A stretch of 12,893 bases of DNA from an uncultured Collinsella sp. (GCA_900544465.1 UQVT01000046.1:1-12893); one strand, 5' to 3'; positions 7,208 through 12,893 are shown, counted from the stretch's first letter. Made by a program: numbers and translations. Notes: generated from the sequence alone by a model not told the origin.

Positions 7208-7678
7208 GTGAAATACACCGTCGTTTGTGTTGGCAAGCTCAAAGAGCGCTTTTGGAAGGATGCCTGCGCTGAGTACACCAAGCGCCTGGGTGCCTATGCC
7301 AAGGTTGATATCCGCGAGGTGGCCGATATCGACCCGGCCAAGGCGGGCGGCGTGGATGCCGCGCGCGACAAGGAGGGGGCGGCGATTCTTGCTGCCTTGC
7401 CGTCTCGAGCGCATGTGATCCTGCTGGCTATCGAGGGCATGGAGCGTTCGAGTGAGGAGCTCTCGGCGAGGCTCGACGATCTTATGCTGCGAGGCAGCAG
7501 CGACATCGCCTTTGTGATTGGCGGTTCGGACGGCGTGAGTGATGAGGTGCGCGCACGAGCCGACGAGATGCTCAGCTTTGGACGCATTACCTTGCCGCAT
7601 AACCTGGCGCGTGTGGTGCTGCTAGAGCAGATTTACCGTGCCTGCAAGATCAGTCGTGGCGAGCCGTATCACAAATAG
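7208..7678 (+). CDS. rlmH: 23S rRNA (pseudouridine1915-N3)-methyltransferase RlmH
   Basis: RlmH is a small SPOUT-class enzyme that methylates pseudouridine 1915 in helix 69 of 23S rRNA, acting on assembled 70S ribosomes. The 156-residue length is standard. It shows the N-terminal YTVVCVGKLKE strand, the HVILLAIEG strand, the SAM-binding knot motif FVIGGSDG, and the highly conserved tail PHNLARVVLLEQIYRA through PYHK from residue 130 to the end. It starts with GTG at 7208, supported by AAAGGAG at 7192-7198, which overlaps the end of the SPFH gene. The usual Asp/Glu-rich LDERG segment reads LAIEG here, a mild variation. Confidence 0.97.
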   Translation: MKYTVVCVGKLKERFWKDACAEYTKRLGAYAKVDIREVADIDPAKAGGVDAARDKEGAAILAALPSRAHVILLAIEGMERSSEELSARLDDLMLRGSSDIAFVIGGSDGVSDEVRARADEMLSFGRITLPHNLARVVLLEQIYRACKISRGEPYHK

Positions 7679-7751
7679 GTCGGCAATACGAAACAATGGC
7701 GTGGGACAATACCTTTCGTTTTGAGGAATGTGTCTGAAAGGACTATGAGAT

Positions 7752-8522
7752 ATGAAGATTGGATTTGTCGGTTTTGGCAATATGGCGAGCGCTATGGCCG
7801 ATGGCTGGATCGCTGCCGGTGTAGCTGCGAGCGACATGTGCGCCTGTGCGGGTCGCTACGACGCACTGGTTGAGCGCTGCGAGGCGCGCGGCATGGCCGC
7901 CTGCCACGATGCCGCCGAGGTTGTCGCCGCATCCGATATCGTGGTCGCTGCGGTCAAACCGTACATGATCGAGAAGGTATTCGCCCCGCTCAAGGATGCT
8001 CTTGCCAAAAAGGTCGTTCTGTCGGTTGCCTGGACCTGGGACAGTGCCAAGTGGGAGCAGGTCCTGCCGGGCGTCGCGCATATCTCGACGGTGCCCAACA
8101 CACCGGTTTCGGTGGGCGAGGGCGTCATCGCTTGCGAGAAGGCTTCCACGCTTAGTGATGAGCGGAGCGCAGTGGTGCTTGATCTGCTTGGCAAGCTCGG
8201 TGCGGTGGTCGAACTCGATACGAGCCTGCTGTTTGTGGGCGGCACGGTGGGTGGTTGCGCTCCGGCATTTGTCGCCATGGCAATCGAGGCCCTGGGCGAT
8301 GCAGCGGTCAAGCACGGTATCCCGCGTGCCGATGCCTATCGCATTGTGAGCCAGATGGTGTTGGGTACGGCAAAGCTGCAGCTTGCAACTGGCCAGCATC
8401 CTGCGGCGATGAAGGATGCCGTATGCTCACCCGGCGGTGCCACCATCAAGGGCGTCATCGCGCTCGAGGATGCCGGCATGCGCAGCGCCCTGGTCAAGGC
8501 CATCGACGCCACCCTTCAGTAA
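7752..8522 (+). CDS. proC: Pyrroline-5-carboxylate reductase
   Basis: ProC reduces pyrroline-5-carboxylate to proline with NAD(P)H, the last step of proline synthesis. The 256-residue protein has an N-terminal Rossmann fold with GFGNMA at 7-12, AAVKP at the end of the nucleotide-binding half, VPNTP, then GGTVGGCAPAFVAMAIEALG and the C-terminal HPAAMKDAVCSPGGATIKG and EDAGMRSALVKAIDA, which build the helical dimer domain. It is slightly shorter than the typical 265-280 residues. The ATG at 7752 follows AAAGGA (7737-7742) by 9 nt. The 73-nt gap after rlmH contains no clear promoter or terminator. A long palindrome follows the stop. Confidence 0.96.
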   Translation: MKIGFVGFGNMASAMADGWIAAGVAASDMCACAGRYDALVERCEARGMAACHDAAEVVAASDIVVAAVKPYMIEKVFAPLKDALAKKVVLSVAWTWDSAKWEQVLPGVAHISTVPNTPVSVGEGVIACEKASTLSDERSAVVLDLLGKLGAVVELDTSLLFVGGTVGGCAPAFVAMAIEALGDAAVKHGIPRADAYRIVSQMVLGTAKLQLATGQHPAAMKDAVCSPGGATIKGVIALEDAGMRSALVKAIDATLQ

Positions 8523-8535
8523 AACCTTCCATTTA

Positions 8536-8667
8536 GGGACAGGTTTATTTTGGCGGGTTTTCCTGCGGTTTTATCTCTATAGCAAAAAGCGCCCCGCAAC
8601 TGGCTCAATTCCAGTTGCGGGGCGCTTGCGTTTGCCCAGATAAAACCGACCAAAATAAACCTGGCCC
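8536..8667. repeat. 132-bp imperfect palindromic element
   Basis: Arms of 26 bp at 8536-8561 and 8642-8667 are inverted repeats with 23 of 26 positions matching; both include CAGGTTTATTTTGG or its complement. Inside lies a perfect 15-bp hairpin (8589-8603 / 8611-8625, loop CTCAATT). A second perfect pair, GGTTTTATCT (8567-8576) / AGATAAAACC (8638-8647), could compete with the outer arms. The nested design resembles REP/BIME-like or MITE-like elements. A single copy in this window cannot prove mobility. Confidence 0.75.
8584..8627 (-). terminator. Terminator for the minus-strand small gene, probably bidirectional
   Basis: The hairpin GCGCCCCGCAACTGG / CCAGTTGCGGGGCGC extends by two A-T pairs to 8587-8627. 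On the minus strand it runs into TTTTT (complement of 8584-8588), a good intrinsic terminator for the 57-residue gene. In the + direction it is followed by TTGCGTTT, weaker but adequate to limit read-through from proC. Confidence 0.8.
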
Positions 8668-8678
8668 TTTTTGGCAGG

Positions 8679-8852
8679 TTAGTCCCAGAAGCTGTCTTCC
8701 TCATCCTCGGACTTGGGTCCGCGGTCGACGTACATCTTATGGGTACGCTTCTCCATTACAAAGGCAAGAATCGCAAATAACAGGATGCCGCCGGCGAAAA
8801 GGATGGCAAAACCGGTGCGGGTGCCAAACAAAAAGGAAAAAACTGCGTCCAT
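8679..8852 (-). CDS. Small single-pass membrane protein, 57 residues
   Basis: The minus strand encodes a 57-residue protein that begins MDAVFSFLFGTRTGFAILFA and ends in SFWD. Residues about 14-33 form one hydrophobic helix with an inner GG. A basic stretch follows (MEKRTHK), then an acidic tail (SEDEEDSFWD). By the positive-inside rule the tail should be cytoplasmic. ATG at 8852 is preceded by AAGAAGG about 8 nt upstream. The coding pattern is clean, and the gene sits between a matched terminator and a divergent promoter region. I do not recognise its function; it resembles generic small membrane proteins or regulators. It is divergent from serS and likely to be missed by size cut-offs. Confidence 0.8.
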   Translation of the reverse strand: MDAVFSFLFGTRTGFAILFAGGILLFAILAFVMEKRTHKMYVDRGPKSEDEEDSFWD

Positions 8853-8876
8853 TGGGTGCCTTCTTGCGTAGTTGAG

Positions 8877-8906
8877 TTGGGTCGTAAACGCTCATAAGTA
8901 TATACT
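8877..8906 (+). promoter_or_regulatory. serS promoter in divergent control region
   Basis: TTGGGT (8877-8882) and TATACT (8901-8906) are 18 bases apart, which would start transcription near 8913, about 50 nt before serS. The -10 lies in the perfect palindrome AAGTATATACTT (8896-8907), so the minus strand also has a TATACT (8897-8902), with TTGTAC (8918-8923) 15 bases upstream as a weak -35 for the small gene. Confidence 0.5.
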
Positions 8907-8963
8907 TGCCCATACATGTACAAGGTTGCAACCTAAATGGAATGTATATCGCCGGAGGATCTA

Positions 8964-10247
8964 ATGCTTGATATCAAGTTTGTTCGCGAGAACCCCGATG
9001 CCATCGATGTCGCCATGGCTAACCGCCAGACGTCTTGGGATCGCGAGAAGTTCTTTGAGCTCGACGACGAGCGTCGTGCCGTCATCACCGAGGTCGAGGA
9101 GCTCCAGGCTACGCGCAATGCCGAGTCCAAGAAGATCGGCGCCCTGATGAAGGAGGGCAAGAAGGACGAGGCCGAGGCCGCCAAGGAGGCCGTGCGCGCC
9201 GTCAACGAGAAGATTGACGGTCTGGCCGAGCGCCGCACTGCTCTCGAGCAGGAGCAGTACGACTTCATGGCTCACCTGCCCAACATTCCTTGCGAGGCCA
9301 CGCCGTACGGCAAGGACGAGGACGAGAACATCGAGCGCCGTCGTTGGGGCACCCCGCGCGAGTTCGACTTCGACTTTAAGCCGCACTGGGATCTGGGCAC
9401 CGATCTGGACATCCTCGACTTCGAGCGTGGCAACAAGCTCTCCGGCAGCCGCTTCACCGTTCTCGGTGGCGCCGGCGCCCGTCTTGAGCGCGCCCTCATC
9501 AACTTTTTCCTCGATACGCACACCAGCCGTGGCTTCAAGGAGTGGTGGCCGCCCATCGTCGTCAAGCGTCAGACCATGTTCGGTACGGGCCAGCTGCCCA
9601 AGTTTGAGGACGACGCCTATCACGTCTCGGGCGATAACTTCCTGATTCCCACCGCCGAGGTCGTGCTTACCAACCTGCACGCCGGCGAGGTCCTCGACGC
9701 CGACACCCTGCCGCGCCGCTACACTGCCTTCACTCCCTGTTTCCGTGAGGAGGCCGGCTCCGCTGGCCGCGACACCCGCGGCATCATCCGTCAGCACGAG
9801 TTCGACAAGGTCGAGATGGTCAAGTTCGCTAAACCGGAGGAGTCCGACGAGGAGCTCGAGAGCATGACCGCCGAGGCCGAGTACCTGCTGCAGCAGCTGG
9901 GCCTTCCGTATCGCGTGATTAGCCTGTGCACCGGCGACTTGGGCTTCTCTGCCCGTCAGACCTACGACGTCGAGGTCTGGCTGCCGAGCTACAACGCCTA
10001 CAAGGAGATCAGCTCCTGCTCCAACTGCGGTGACTTCCAGGCTCGCCGCGCCAACATCAAGTATCGCGACCCCGAGAACTTCAAGGGTTCGCGTTACCTG
10101 CACACTCTCAACGGTTCCGGCCTACCGGCCGGCCGCACCATGGCCGCCATTCTGGAGAACTACCAGAACGCCGACGGCACCATCACGATTCCCGAGGTTC
10201 TGCGTCCTTACATGGGCGGCCTCGAGAAGATCGAGCCGGTCGCGTAA
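8964..10247 (+). CDS. serS: Seryl-tRNA synthetase
   Basis: SerS charges tRNA-Ser (and tRNA-Sec where present) with serine in the cytoplasm. The 427-residue class II enzyme starts with the family hallmark MLDIKFVRENPDAI, followed by the two-helix antiparallel coiled-coil arm (about residues 28-108, Glu/Lys/Ala-rich) that grips the tRNA long variable arm. Then come PTAEVVLTN, motif 2 FREEAGSAGRDTRG (from Phe260) with IRQHEFDKVE, YKEISSCSNCGDFQARR, and motif 3 GSGLPAGRT (384-392). ATG 8964 is chosen over an upstream in-frame start at 8937 because GGAGGA (8954-8959) precedes it and the family begins MLDIK. It is a single-gene unit with its own terminator. Confidence 0.98.
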   Translation: MLDIKFVRENPDAIDVAMANRQTSWDREKFFELDDERRAVITEVEELQATRNAESKKIGALMKEGKKDEAEAAKEAVRAVNEKIDGLAERRTALEQEQYDFMAHLPNIPCEATPYGKDEDENIERRRWGTPREFDFDFKPHWDLGTDLDILDFERGNKLSGSRFTVLGGAGARLERALINFFLDTHTSRGFKEWWPPIVVKRQTMFGTGQLPKFEDDAYHVSGDNFLIPTAEVVLTNLHAGEVLDADTLPRRYTAFTPCFREEAGSAGRDTRGIIRQHEFDKVEMVKFAKPEESDEELESMTAEAEYLLQQLGLPYRVISLCTGDLGFSARQTYDVEVWLPSYNAYKEISSCSNCGDFQARRANIKYRDPENFKGSRYLHTLNGSGLPAGRTMAAILENYQNADGTITIPEVLRPYMGGLEKIEPVA

Positions 10248-10270
10248 CTTGGCTGCATAGGGGATATGCA

Positions 10271-10299
10271 AGGGCGCTCCTTCGGGGGCGCCCTATTTC
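10271..10299 (+). terminator. serS terminator
   Basis: AGGGCGCTCC (10271-10280) pairs with GGGGCGCCCT (10285-10294, one G-T pair) around a TTCG tetraloop, a very stable hairpin. The following ATTTCG is a poor T-run, so termination may be incomplete. It lies 23 nt after the serS stop. Confidence 0.75.
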
Positions 10300-10347
10300 G
10301 TGCGCAGGTTCATACCATGCCGTGCGGACAGCTCAATAGAAAACACA

Positions 10348-10361
10348 CGAACAAGTGTTCT
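10348..10361. promoter_or_regulatory. Candidate LexA (SOS) box
   Basis: CGAACAAGTGTTCT matches the Gram-positive/actinobacterial LexA operator CGAAC-N4-GTTCG at all but the last base, with perfect GAAC/GTTC arms at the right spacing. It ends 21 bases before the -10 of the next gene, so LexA would cover the -35 region. A further palindrome, CTGTATACAG (10360-10369), adjoins it. Confidence 0.65.
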
Positions 10362-10378
10362 GTATACAGCCATCTACC

Positions 10379-10387
10379 TGCTATGCT
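10379..10387 (+). promoter_or_regulatory. Extended -10 promoter of the 125-residue ORF
   Basis: TGCTATGCT is an extended -10 (TGN followed by TATGCT at 10382-10387). A weak -35, TTCTGT (10358-10363), lies 18 bases upstream and overlaps the LexA-like box. The leader would be about 28 nt before the ATG at 10421. Confidence 0.55.
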
Positions 10388-10420
10388 TTTGCTAAATAAG
10401 AGCGAGAGAAAGGGGACGCG

Positions 10421-10798
10421 ATGGAGCTGTTTGATGATCGGGTGGTTTTGTTTGAGAGCGACGAGGGCGGGGAGTACCTGCTTGTAACGTGTGAGCCGTC
10501 TGGCATGGGCGGCCTGGTGGTTCGGCAGACGAGTGAGGGTCCGTTGACCCAATGGTGCTTTGAGGAGTCGCCGCATGTGGTCGAGACGTTTGTGGCGCAC
10601 GAGGGGCTTGTGGCGCTGGAGCACTTCTATGGAGTTGGGACTTCCAACCAGGTCGCGCGCATGCTGAGCATCTCGTTTGCCGATTATGACTGTGCCCAGC
10701 GGGTGAGATCGCTCCTGAGGGAACTTGATGCTAAGTTCGACGTGATCGAAAAGCCAATCGATCGTACGGGGAACGGCGGTATATGCGGAGCAGCATGA
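10421..10798 (+). CDS. Uncharacterised acidic protein, possibly SOS-regulated
   Basis: I do not recognise this 125-residue protein. It is soluble, has no signal peptide or membrane segment, and contains four Cys (two near residues 24 and 46, one in DYDCAQ, one near the C-terminus). The N-terminal half looks like beta strands (DRVVLFES, EYLLVTCE, GLVVRQT), then comes a helical region (QVARMLSISFADYDCAQRVRSLLRELDAKFDVIEK) and a loose tail. ATG 10421 follows AAAGGGG (10409-10415) by 5 nt. It stands alone, between the serS terminator and the tRNA-Arg promoter. The LexA-like box and extended -10 just upstream suggest DNA-damage control. That is inference; no function can be named. Confidence 0.75.
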   Translation: MELFDDRVVLFESDEGGEYLLVTCEPSGMGGLVVRQTSEGPLTQWCFEESPHVVETFVAHEGLVALEHFYGVGTSNQVARMLSISFADYDCAQRVRSLLRELDAKFDVIEKPIDRTGNGGICGAA

Positions 10799-10834
10799 CA
10801 AAACTGCGTTCCACAAAAAAGTTTGAGATTGTGC

Positions 10835-10864
10835 TTGACTCCAATAAGCTAAAGTGGTTTTATA
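10835..10864 (+). promoter_or_regulatory. tRNA-Arg promoter
   Basis: TTGACT (10835-10840), five of six to consensus, is followed after 18 bases by TTTATA (10859-10864). Transcription would begin around 10870, a few bases before the tRNA 5' end. Confidence 0.7.
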
Positions 10865-10875
10865 TGTCTTGCGCT

Positions 10876-10952
10876 GCGGCGTTACCTCAGCTGGATAGAG
10901 GGTCTGACTACGAATCAGAACGTCATAGGTTCGAATCCTATACGCCGCACCA
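10876..10952 (+). tRNA. tRNA-Arg (anticodon ACG)
   Basis: The 77-nt gene has an encoded CCA (10950-10952). Acceptor strands GCGGCGT (10876-10882) and ACGCCGC (10942-10948) pair perfectly. The anticodon stem TCTGA/TCAGA (10903-10907/10915-10919) encloses CTACGAA, giving anticodon ACG (10910-10912), whose A34 is normally deaminated to inosine by TadA to read CGU, CGC and CGA. The T-arm is ATAGG-TTCGAAT-CCTAT. The part from the T-loop onward is duplicated 191 bp downstream. Confidence 0.98.
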
Positions 10953-10962
10953 ATTGAAATCG

Positions 10963-10992
10963 AAAGCCTCCGGCAACGGGGGCTTTTCTTTT
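10963..10992 (+). terminator. tRNA-Arg terminator
   Basis: The 10-bp stem AAAGCCTCCG (10963-10972) / CGGGGGCTTT (10977-10986, one G-T pair) with GNRA loop GCAA runs into TTTTCTTTT. It ends the tRNA-Arg transcript 10 nt after CCA. Confidence 0.9.
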
Positions 10993-11033
10993 ACGTCGGC
11001 ACTGCATGGATTCGAACCTCGGTCGAGGCGAGG

Positions 11034-11124
11034 GCGTAAAGAAAACGCGGAGCGTTTTTAGCCCGCGGGCGAGCACGCCGGAAGGCGGGCGGAGCCGGTG
11101 CGGATCCGCGCAGCGGATGCGCGG
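11034..11124 (+). repeat. 91-nt tRNA-associated module, copy B
   Basis: This is the second copy of the module at 6035-6125: same length, no gaps, 9 differences by hand count. The hairpin ATCCGC-GCA-GCGGAT keeps its stem while the loop changes from GAA to GCA; the 29-nt 5' part with AAAACGC-GGA-GCGTTTT is unchanged. It ends with GCGG, running straight into the resumed tRNA-Arg sequence AATCC. The element respects the tRNA junction at both loci although the two tRNAs differ. Confidence 0.85.
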
Positions 11125-11153
11125 AATCCTATACGCCGCACCAATTGAAATTG

Positions 11154-11183
11154 AAAGCCTCCGGCGACGGGGGCTTTTCTTTT
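11154..11183 (+). terminator. Second copy of tRNA-Arg terminator
   Basis: The hairpin matches the one at 10963-10992, but its loop is GCGA instead of GCAA, so the GNRA pattern is kept. The T-run TTTTCTTTT is unchanged. It follows the partial tRNA 3' end (CCA at 11141-11143). Confidence 0.85.
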
Positions 11184-11317
11184 ACGTAAACACCGCATGG
11201 ATTCGAACCTCGGTCAATGGGGACTATTTCTCATCGACTCGTGTAAGATTTCGAGTATGCGCCTCGGTGAGCCCGTGGCGCGCTCTTTCTTTAGACGACC
11301 GATCAGGGTGATATTTC

Positions 11318-12893
11318 GTGGCAGAGCGTCCGACATACAAGCTCAGGTTTCTCGATCCCAAAAAGCGCTTTCCGGCCATGCCCGAGCAGCCTGCGGGACG
11401 CTCGTATGGCGTGGTTTGGAAGCTCTTTGGCGAGGACCCGCATGAATCATGCTATGTCGTCGAATTCGTCGGCAAAAGCCATGTGTCGCTTTTGGGCTAC
11501 GTGTGCGTTTCGGGTGAGGTCTATAAGGTGGACCGTCCCGTTAACGAGGAATCGCTGCCCGACGATCCCGACATGCAACTGATTCTTGACGAGTCCGATT
11601 CCACCATCGGTGAGATTGCGGTCAGGGGTACCGATGGGACGATGCACTCCCGGGCGCGAGTCATCGGCTCTCCCGAAGGCACCATGCGCGAACAAACCGA
11701 TCGCGAGACGTGGAATTCGACGCGCAGCCTTCGCTACGGCGAGTTCATGGCCTCGATGTTCTTGCGTTACGTGATATTCGCCGATTCTGAAAACACTGTC
11801 TCGGGCACGGCAGATGCCGACGGCCTCGACGAGGGCATGAAAAATGCTGTCGACAAGATCAAACTTGTAAAACTCCCCGAGCCGGTTGAGGTACTGCTGG
11901 GTTTTGATTCCACGCCGCTGCCCGATGCAATCGAAACGTTGCTCTATCGCATTGACCATACAGATAATCCAAGTGGCATTGAGCGCTATGCCGCCGCTTT
12001 GATGGGCGAAGTTAATCTGCCTCGCCTGCGCACCATCGCGGCCAAAACCGAAATGAGCCTGGCGCGCATCGATCGCTCGAGGCTCTTCTATCTCAATTTT
12101 GACCGTAGCCTGCTGGACCAGGACGAGATCGATACCCTGCTTGCCGTCGAGTGCCGCCTGAACCGCCTATCGGGCATCCTTGAGCGTATTGGGGCAGGGT
12201 TGGGCCCCGTTGCCTCGTCGCCAAGCTTTGAGGGCTGCTCGCTCTTTGACCTATGGCATATCAGCAAGACGACAAACGACGTTCCTCGCCTGCTCGAAAC
12301 GCTGTCGAATGACAACCCATGGGCCAAGCCGGGGACGGTTGCGTGCCAGCCGGGTGGCGAGTGGGACGTTCGCACCCGTTTTGCACGTATCGTAGAAGCG
12401 CTCAACGTGGTTACGCGGCTCGACTACACCTATCGAGCTAACGTCGCCGAGGGCATCATGCTGGTGCGATTTGGCCGCACGGTTGTCGATGCTATGCCGC
12501 AGCGCGAATACGATGCTCAAGATGACGCCTGGCGCGAGGTGGATGAGCCTAAGCGCGCGGCATGGGCCACTGAGCACGATGCGCGTGTTGCGCTTACACT
12601 CGCGGCGGCTTGCTTTGCTTCGGGTGCTCGCATCACGCGCTGCTACGTGCAGATTGCGGCTCCCGACGGCGAGCAGGGCGAGCGCGTTGTCGAAACGTAT
12701 TCCTTTGGCCGTGCGGCCTATCTGGCCGATTGCGTTTCTGTCGCCAAGGATCTTGAGAGCATGGATATGGACGACATGCCCTGCAAGTGCTTGCTCGAGG
12801 CATATGAGGCGGATGCGCCGGACATGATTGAGCCTGCAGAGGTTCATGCTCGTCCGCGTGATGACCATCGCACGCTGCCGCCGGCGCTGCGCG
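11318..12893 (+). CDS. Large uncharacterised protein (3' end beyond window)
   Basis: The frame is open from GTG 11318 to the window edge, 525 codons without a stop. The protein begins MAERPTYKLRFLDPKKRFPA (GTG read as Met) and is acidic, with no signal peptide and no membrane segment, so it is probably cytoplasmic. An N-terminal strand-rich part (YGVVWKLFGEDPHESCYVVE and onward) is followed from about residue 189 by a mixed region (PVEVLLGFDSTPLPDAIETLL), then helical stretches with regular Leu/Ala/Arg patterns to the edge. AGGGTG (11305-11310) lies 7 nt before the GTG. TAAGAT (11244-11249) is a possible -10 without a clear -35. I recognise no family motif. Codon use and GC3 match the neighbours, so recent transfer is not suggested. 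Confidence 0.8.
   Translation, partial: MAERPTYKLRFLDPKKRFPAMPEQPAGRSYGVVWKLFGEDPHESCYVVEFVGKSHVSLLGYVCVSGEVYKVDRPVNEESLPDDPDMQLILDESDSTIGEIAVRGTDGTMHSRARVIGSPEGTMREQTDRETWNSTRSLRYGEFMASMFLRYVIFADSENTVSGTADADGLDEGMKNAVDKIKLVKLPEPVEVLLGFDSTPLPDAIETLLYRIDHTDNPSGIERYAAALMGEVNLPRLRTIAAKTEMSLARIDRSRLFYLNFDRSLLDQDEIDTLLAVECRLNRLSGILERIGAGLGPVASSPSFEGCSLFDLWHISKTTNDVPRLLETLSNDNPWAKPGTVACQPGGEWDVRTRFARIVEALNVVTRLDYTYRANVAEGIMLVRFGRTVVDAMPQREYDAQDDAWREVDEPKRAAWATEHDARVALTLAAACFASGARITRCYVQIAAPDGEQGERVVETYSFGRAAYLADCVSVAKDLESMDMDDMPCKCLLEAYEADAPDMIEPAEVHARPRDDHRTLPPALR

Larger units (their letters stand above)
10933..11215 (+). repeat. Duplicated tRNA-Arg 3' end with intervening module
   Basis: Bases 10933-11024 and 11124-11215 are 92-bp direct repeats with a few mismatches, offset by 191 bp. 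Each holds the tRNA-Arg 3' part from inside the T-loop to CCA, the terminator hairpin, and an inverted copy of the T-loop (GGATTCGAACCT at 11008-11019 and 11199-11210). Between them is the 99-bp segment containing the 91-nt module. The plan is the same as at tRNA-Leu, except that here the inverted T-loop is part of the direct repeat. Together with bases 11216-11317, which show nothing clear, it fills the 365-base gap after the tRNA. Confidence 0.85.

Noticed and set aside
8903..8963. T-box or other riboswitch in front of serS
   Set aside because: The leader is only about 50 nt, with no T-box sequence and no terminator hairpin.
8961..10103. 380-codon open frame antisense to serS
   Set aside because: It is a composition shadow of serS with no recognisable domain and no plausible start context.
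5939..11215. CRISPR array as an explanation of the repeats
   Set aside because: Only two units occur at each locus, the repeats include tRNA ends and terminators, and no cas genes are present.
11006..11311. Short + strand frames running through the tRNA-Arg repeat region
   Set aside because: They read through tRNA copies, terminators and the 91-nt module. Their protein sequence is an accident of the repeat.
11447..11959. 170-codon minus-strand frame near the window end
   Set aside because: It overlaps the longer + strand gene beginning at 11318, which has the better start and third-position GC pattern.

Overview
The window is GC-rich, densely packed bacterial chromosome, almost all of it read on the + strand. 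Gene content, protein style and the compact housekeeping layout suggest a Collinsella-like member of the Coriobacteriia (Actinomycetota). That placement is an inference from sequence character, not from a database match.

Layout. Bases 1-330 hold no supported gene but carry a TetR-style dyad and a -10 box in front of the first gene. Next come a glycoside hydrolase family 5-like protein with a degenerate active site (331-1392), rsmI (1399-2277) and metG (2347-3948), closed by a strong terminator. An overlapping rsmA-tatD pair (4059-5826) follows, then tRNA-Leu(CAG) with its own promoter and terminator. After a duplicated-repeat region come an SPFH/band 7 membrane protein (6263-7201), rlmH (7208-7678) and proC (7752-8522). 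A long imperfect palindrome (8536-8667) separates proC from a 57-residue membrane protein gene on the minus strand (8679-8852), which lies divergently from serS (8964-10247). After serS sit an unrecognised 125-residue ORF behind a near-consensus LexA box, tRNA-Arg(ACG), a second duplicated-repeat region, and an unrecognised large protein (11318 to the window end).

Functional theme. Most recognised genes serve translation: three rRNA methyltransferases (RsmI, RsmA, RlmH), two aminoacyl-tRNA synthetases (MetG, SerS) and two tRNAs. proC (proline synthesis), tatD (metal-dependent nuclease family) and the SPFH protein sit among them.

Most unusual structure. Downstream of both tRNA genes the tRNA 3' half, from the T-loop to CCA, is duplicated in direct orientation together with its terminator. 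Between the two copies lies a module of exactly 91 nt that aligns without gaps between the two loci, with 82 of 91 positions identical by hand count. Each locus also carries a 12-nt inverted copy of its own tRNA's T-loop just before the module. The repeat periods are 189 and 191 bp. No protein could be encoded in that space, so these look like tiny tRNA-associated elements, or an RNA/attachment-site structure, that standard gene annotation would miss.
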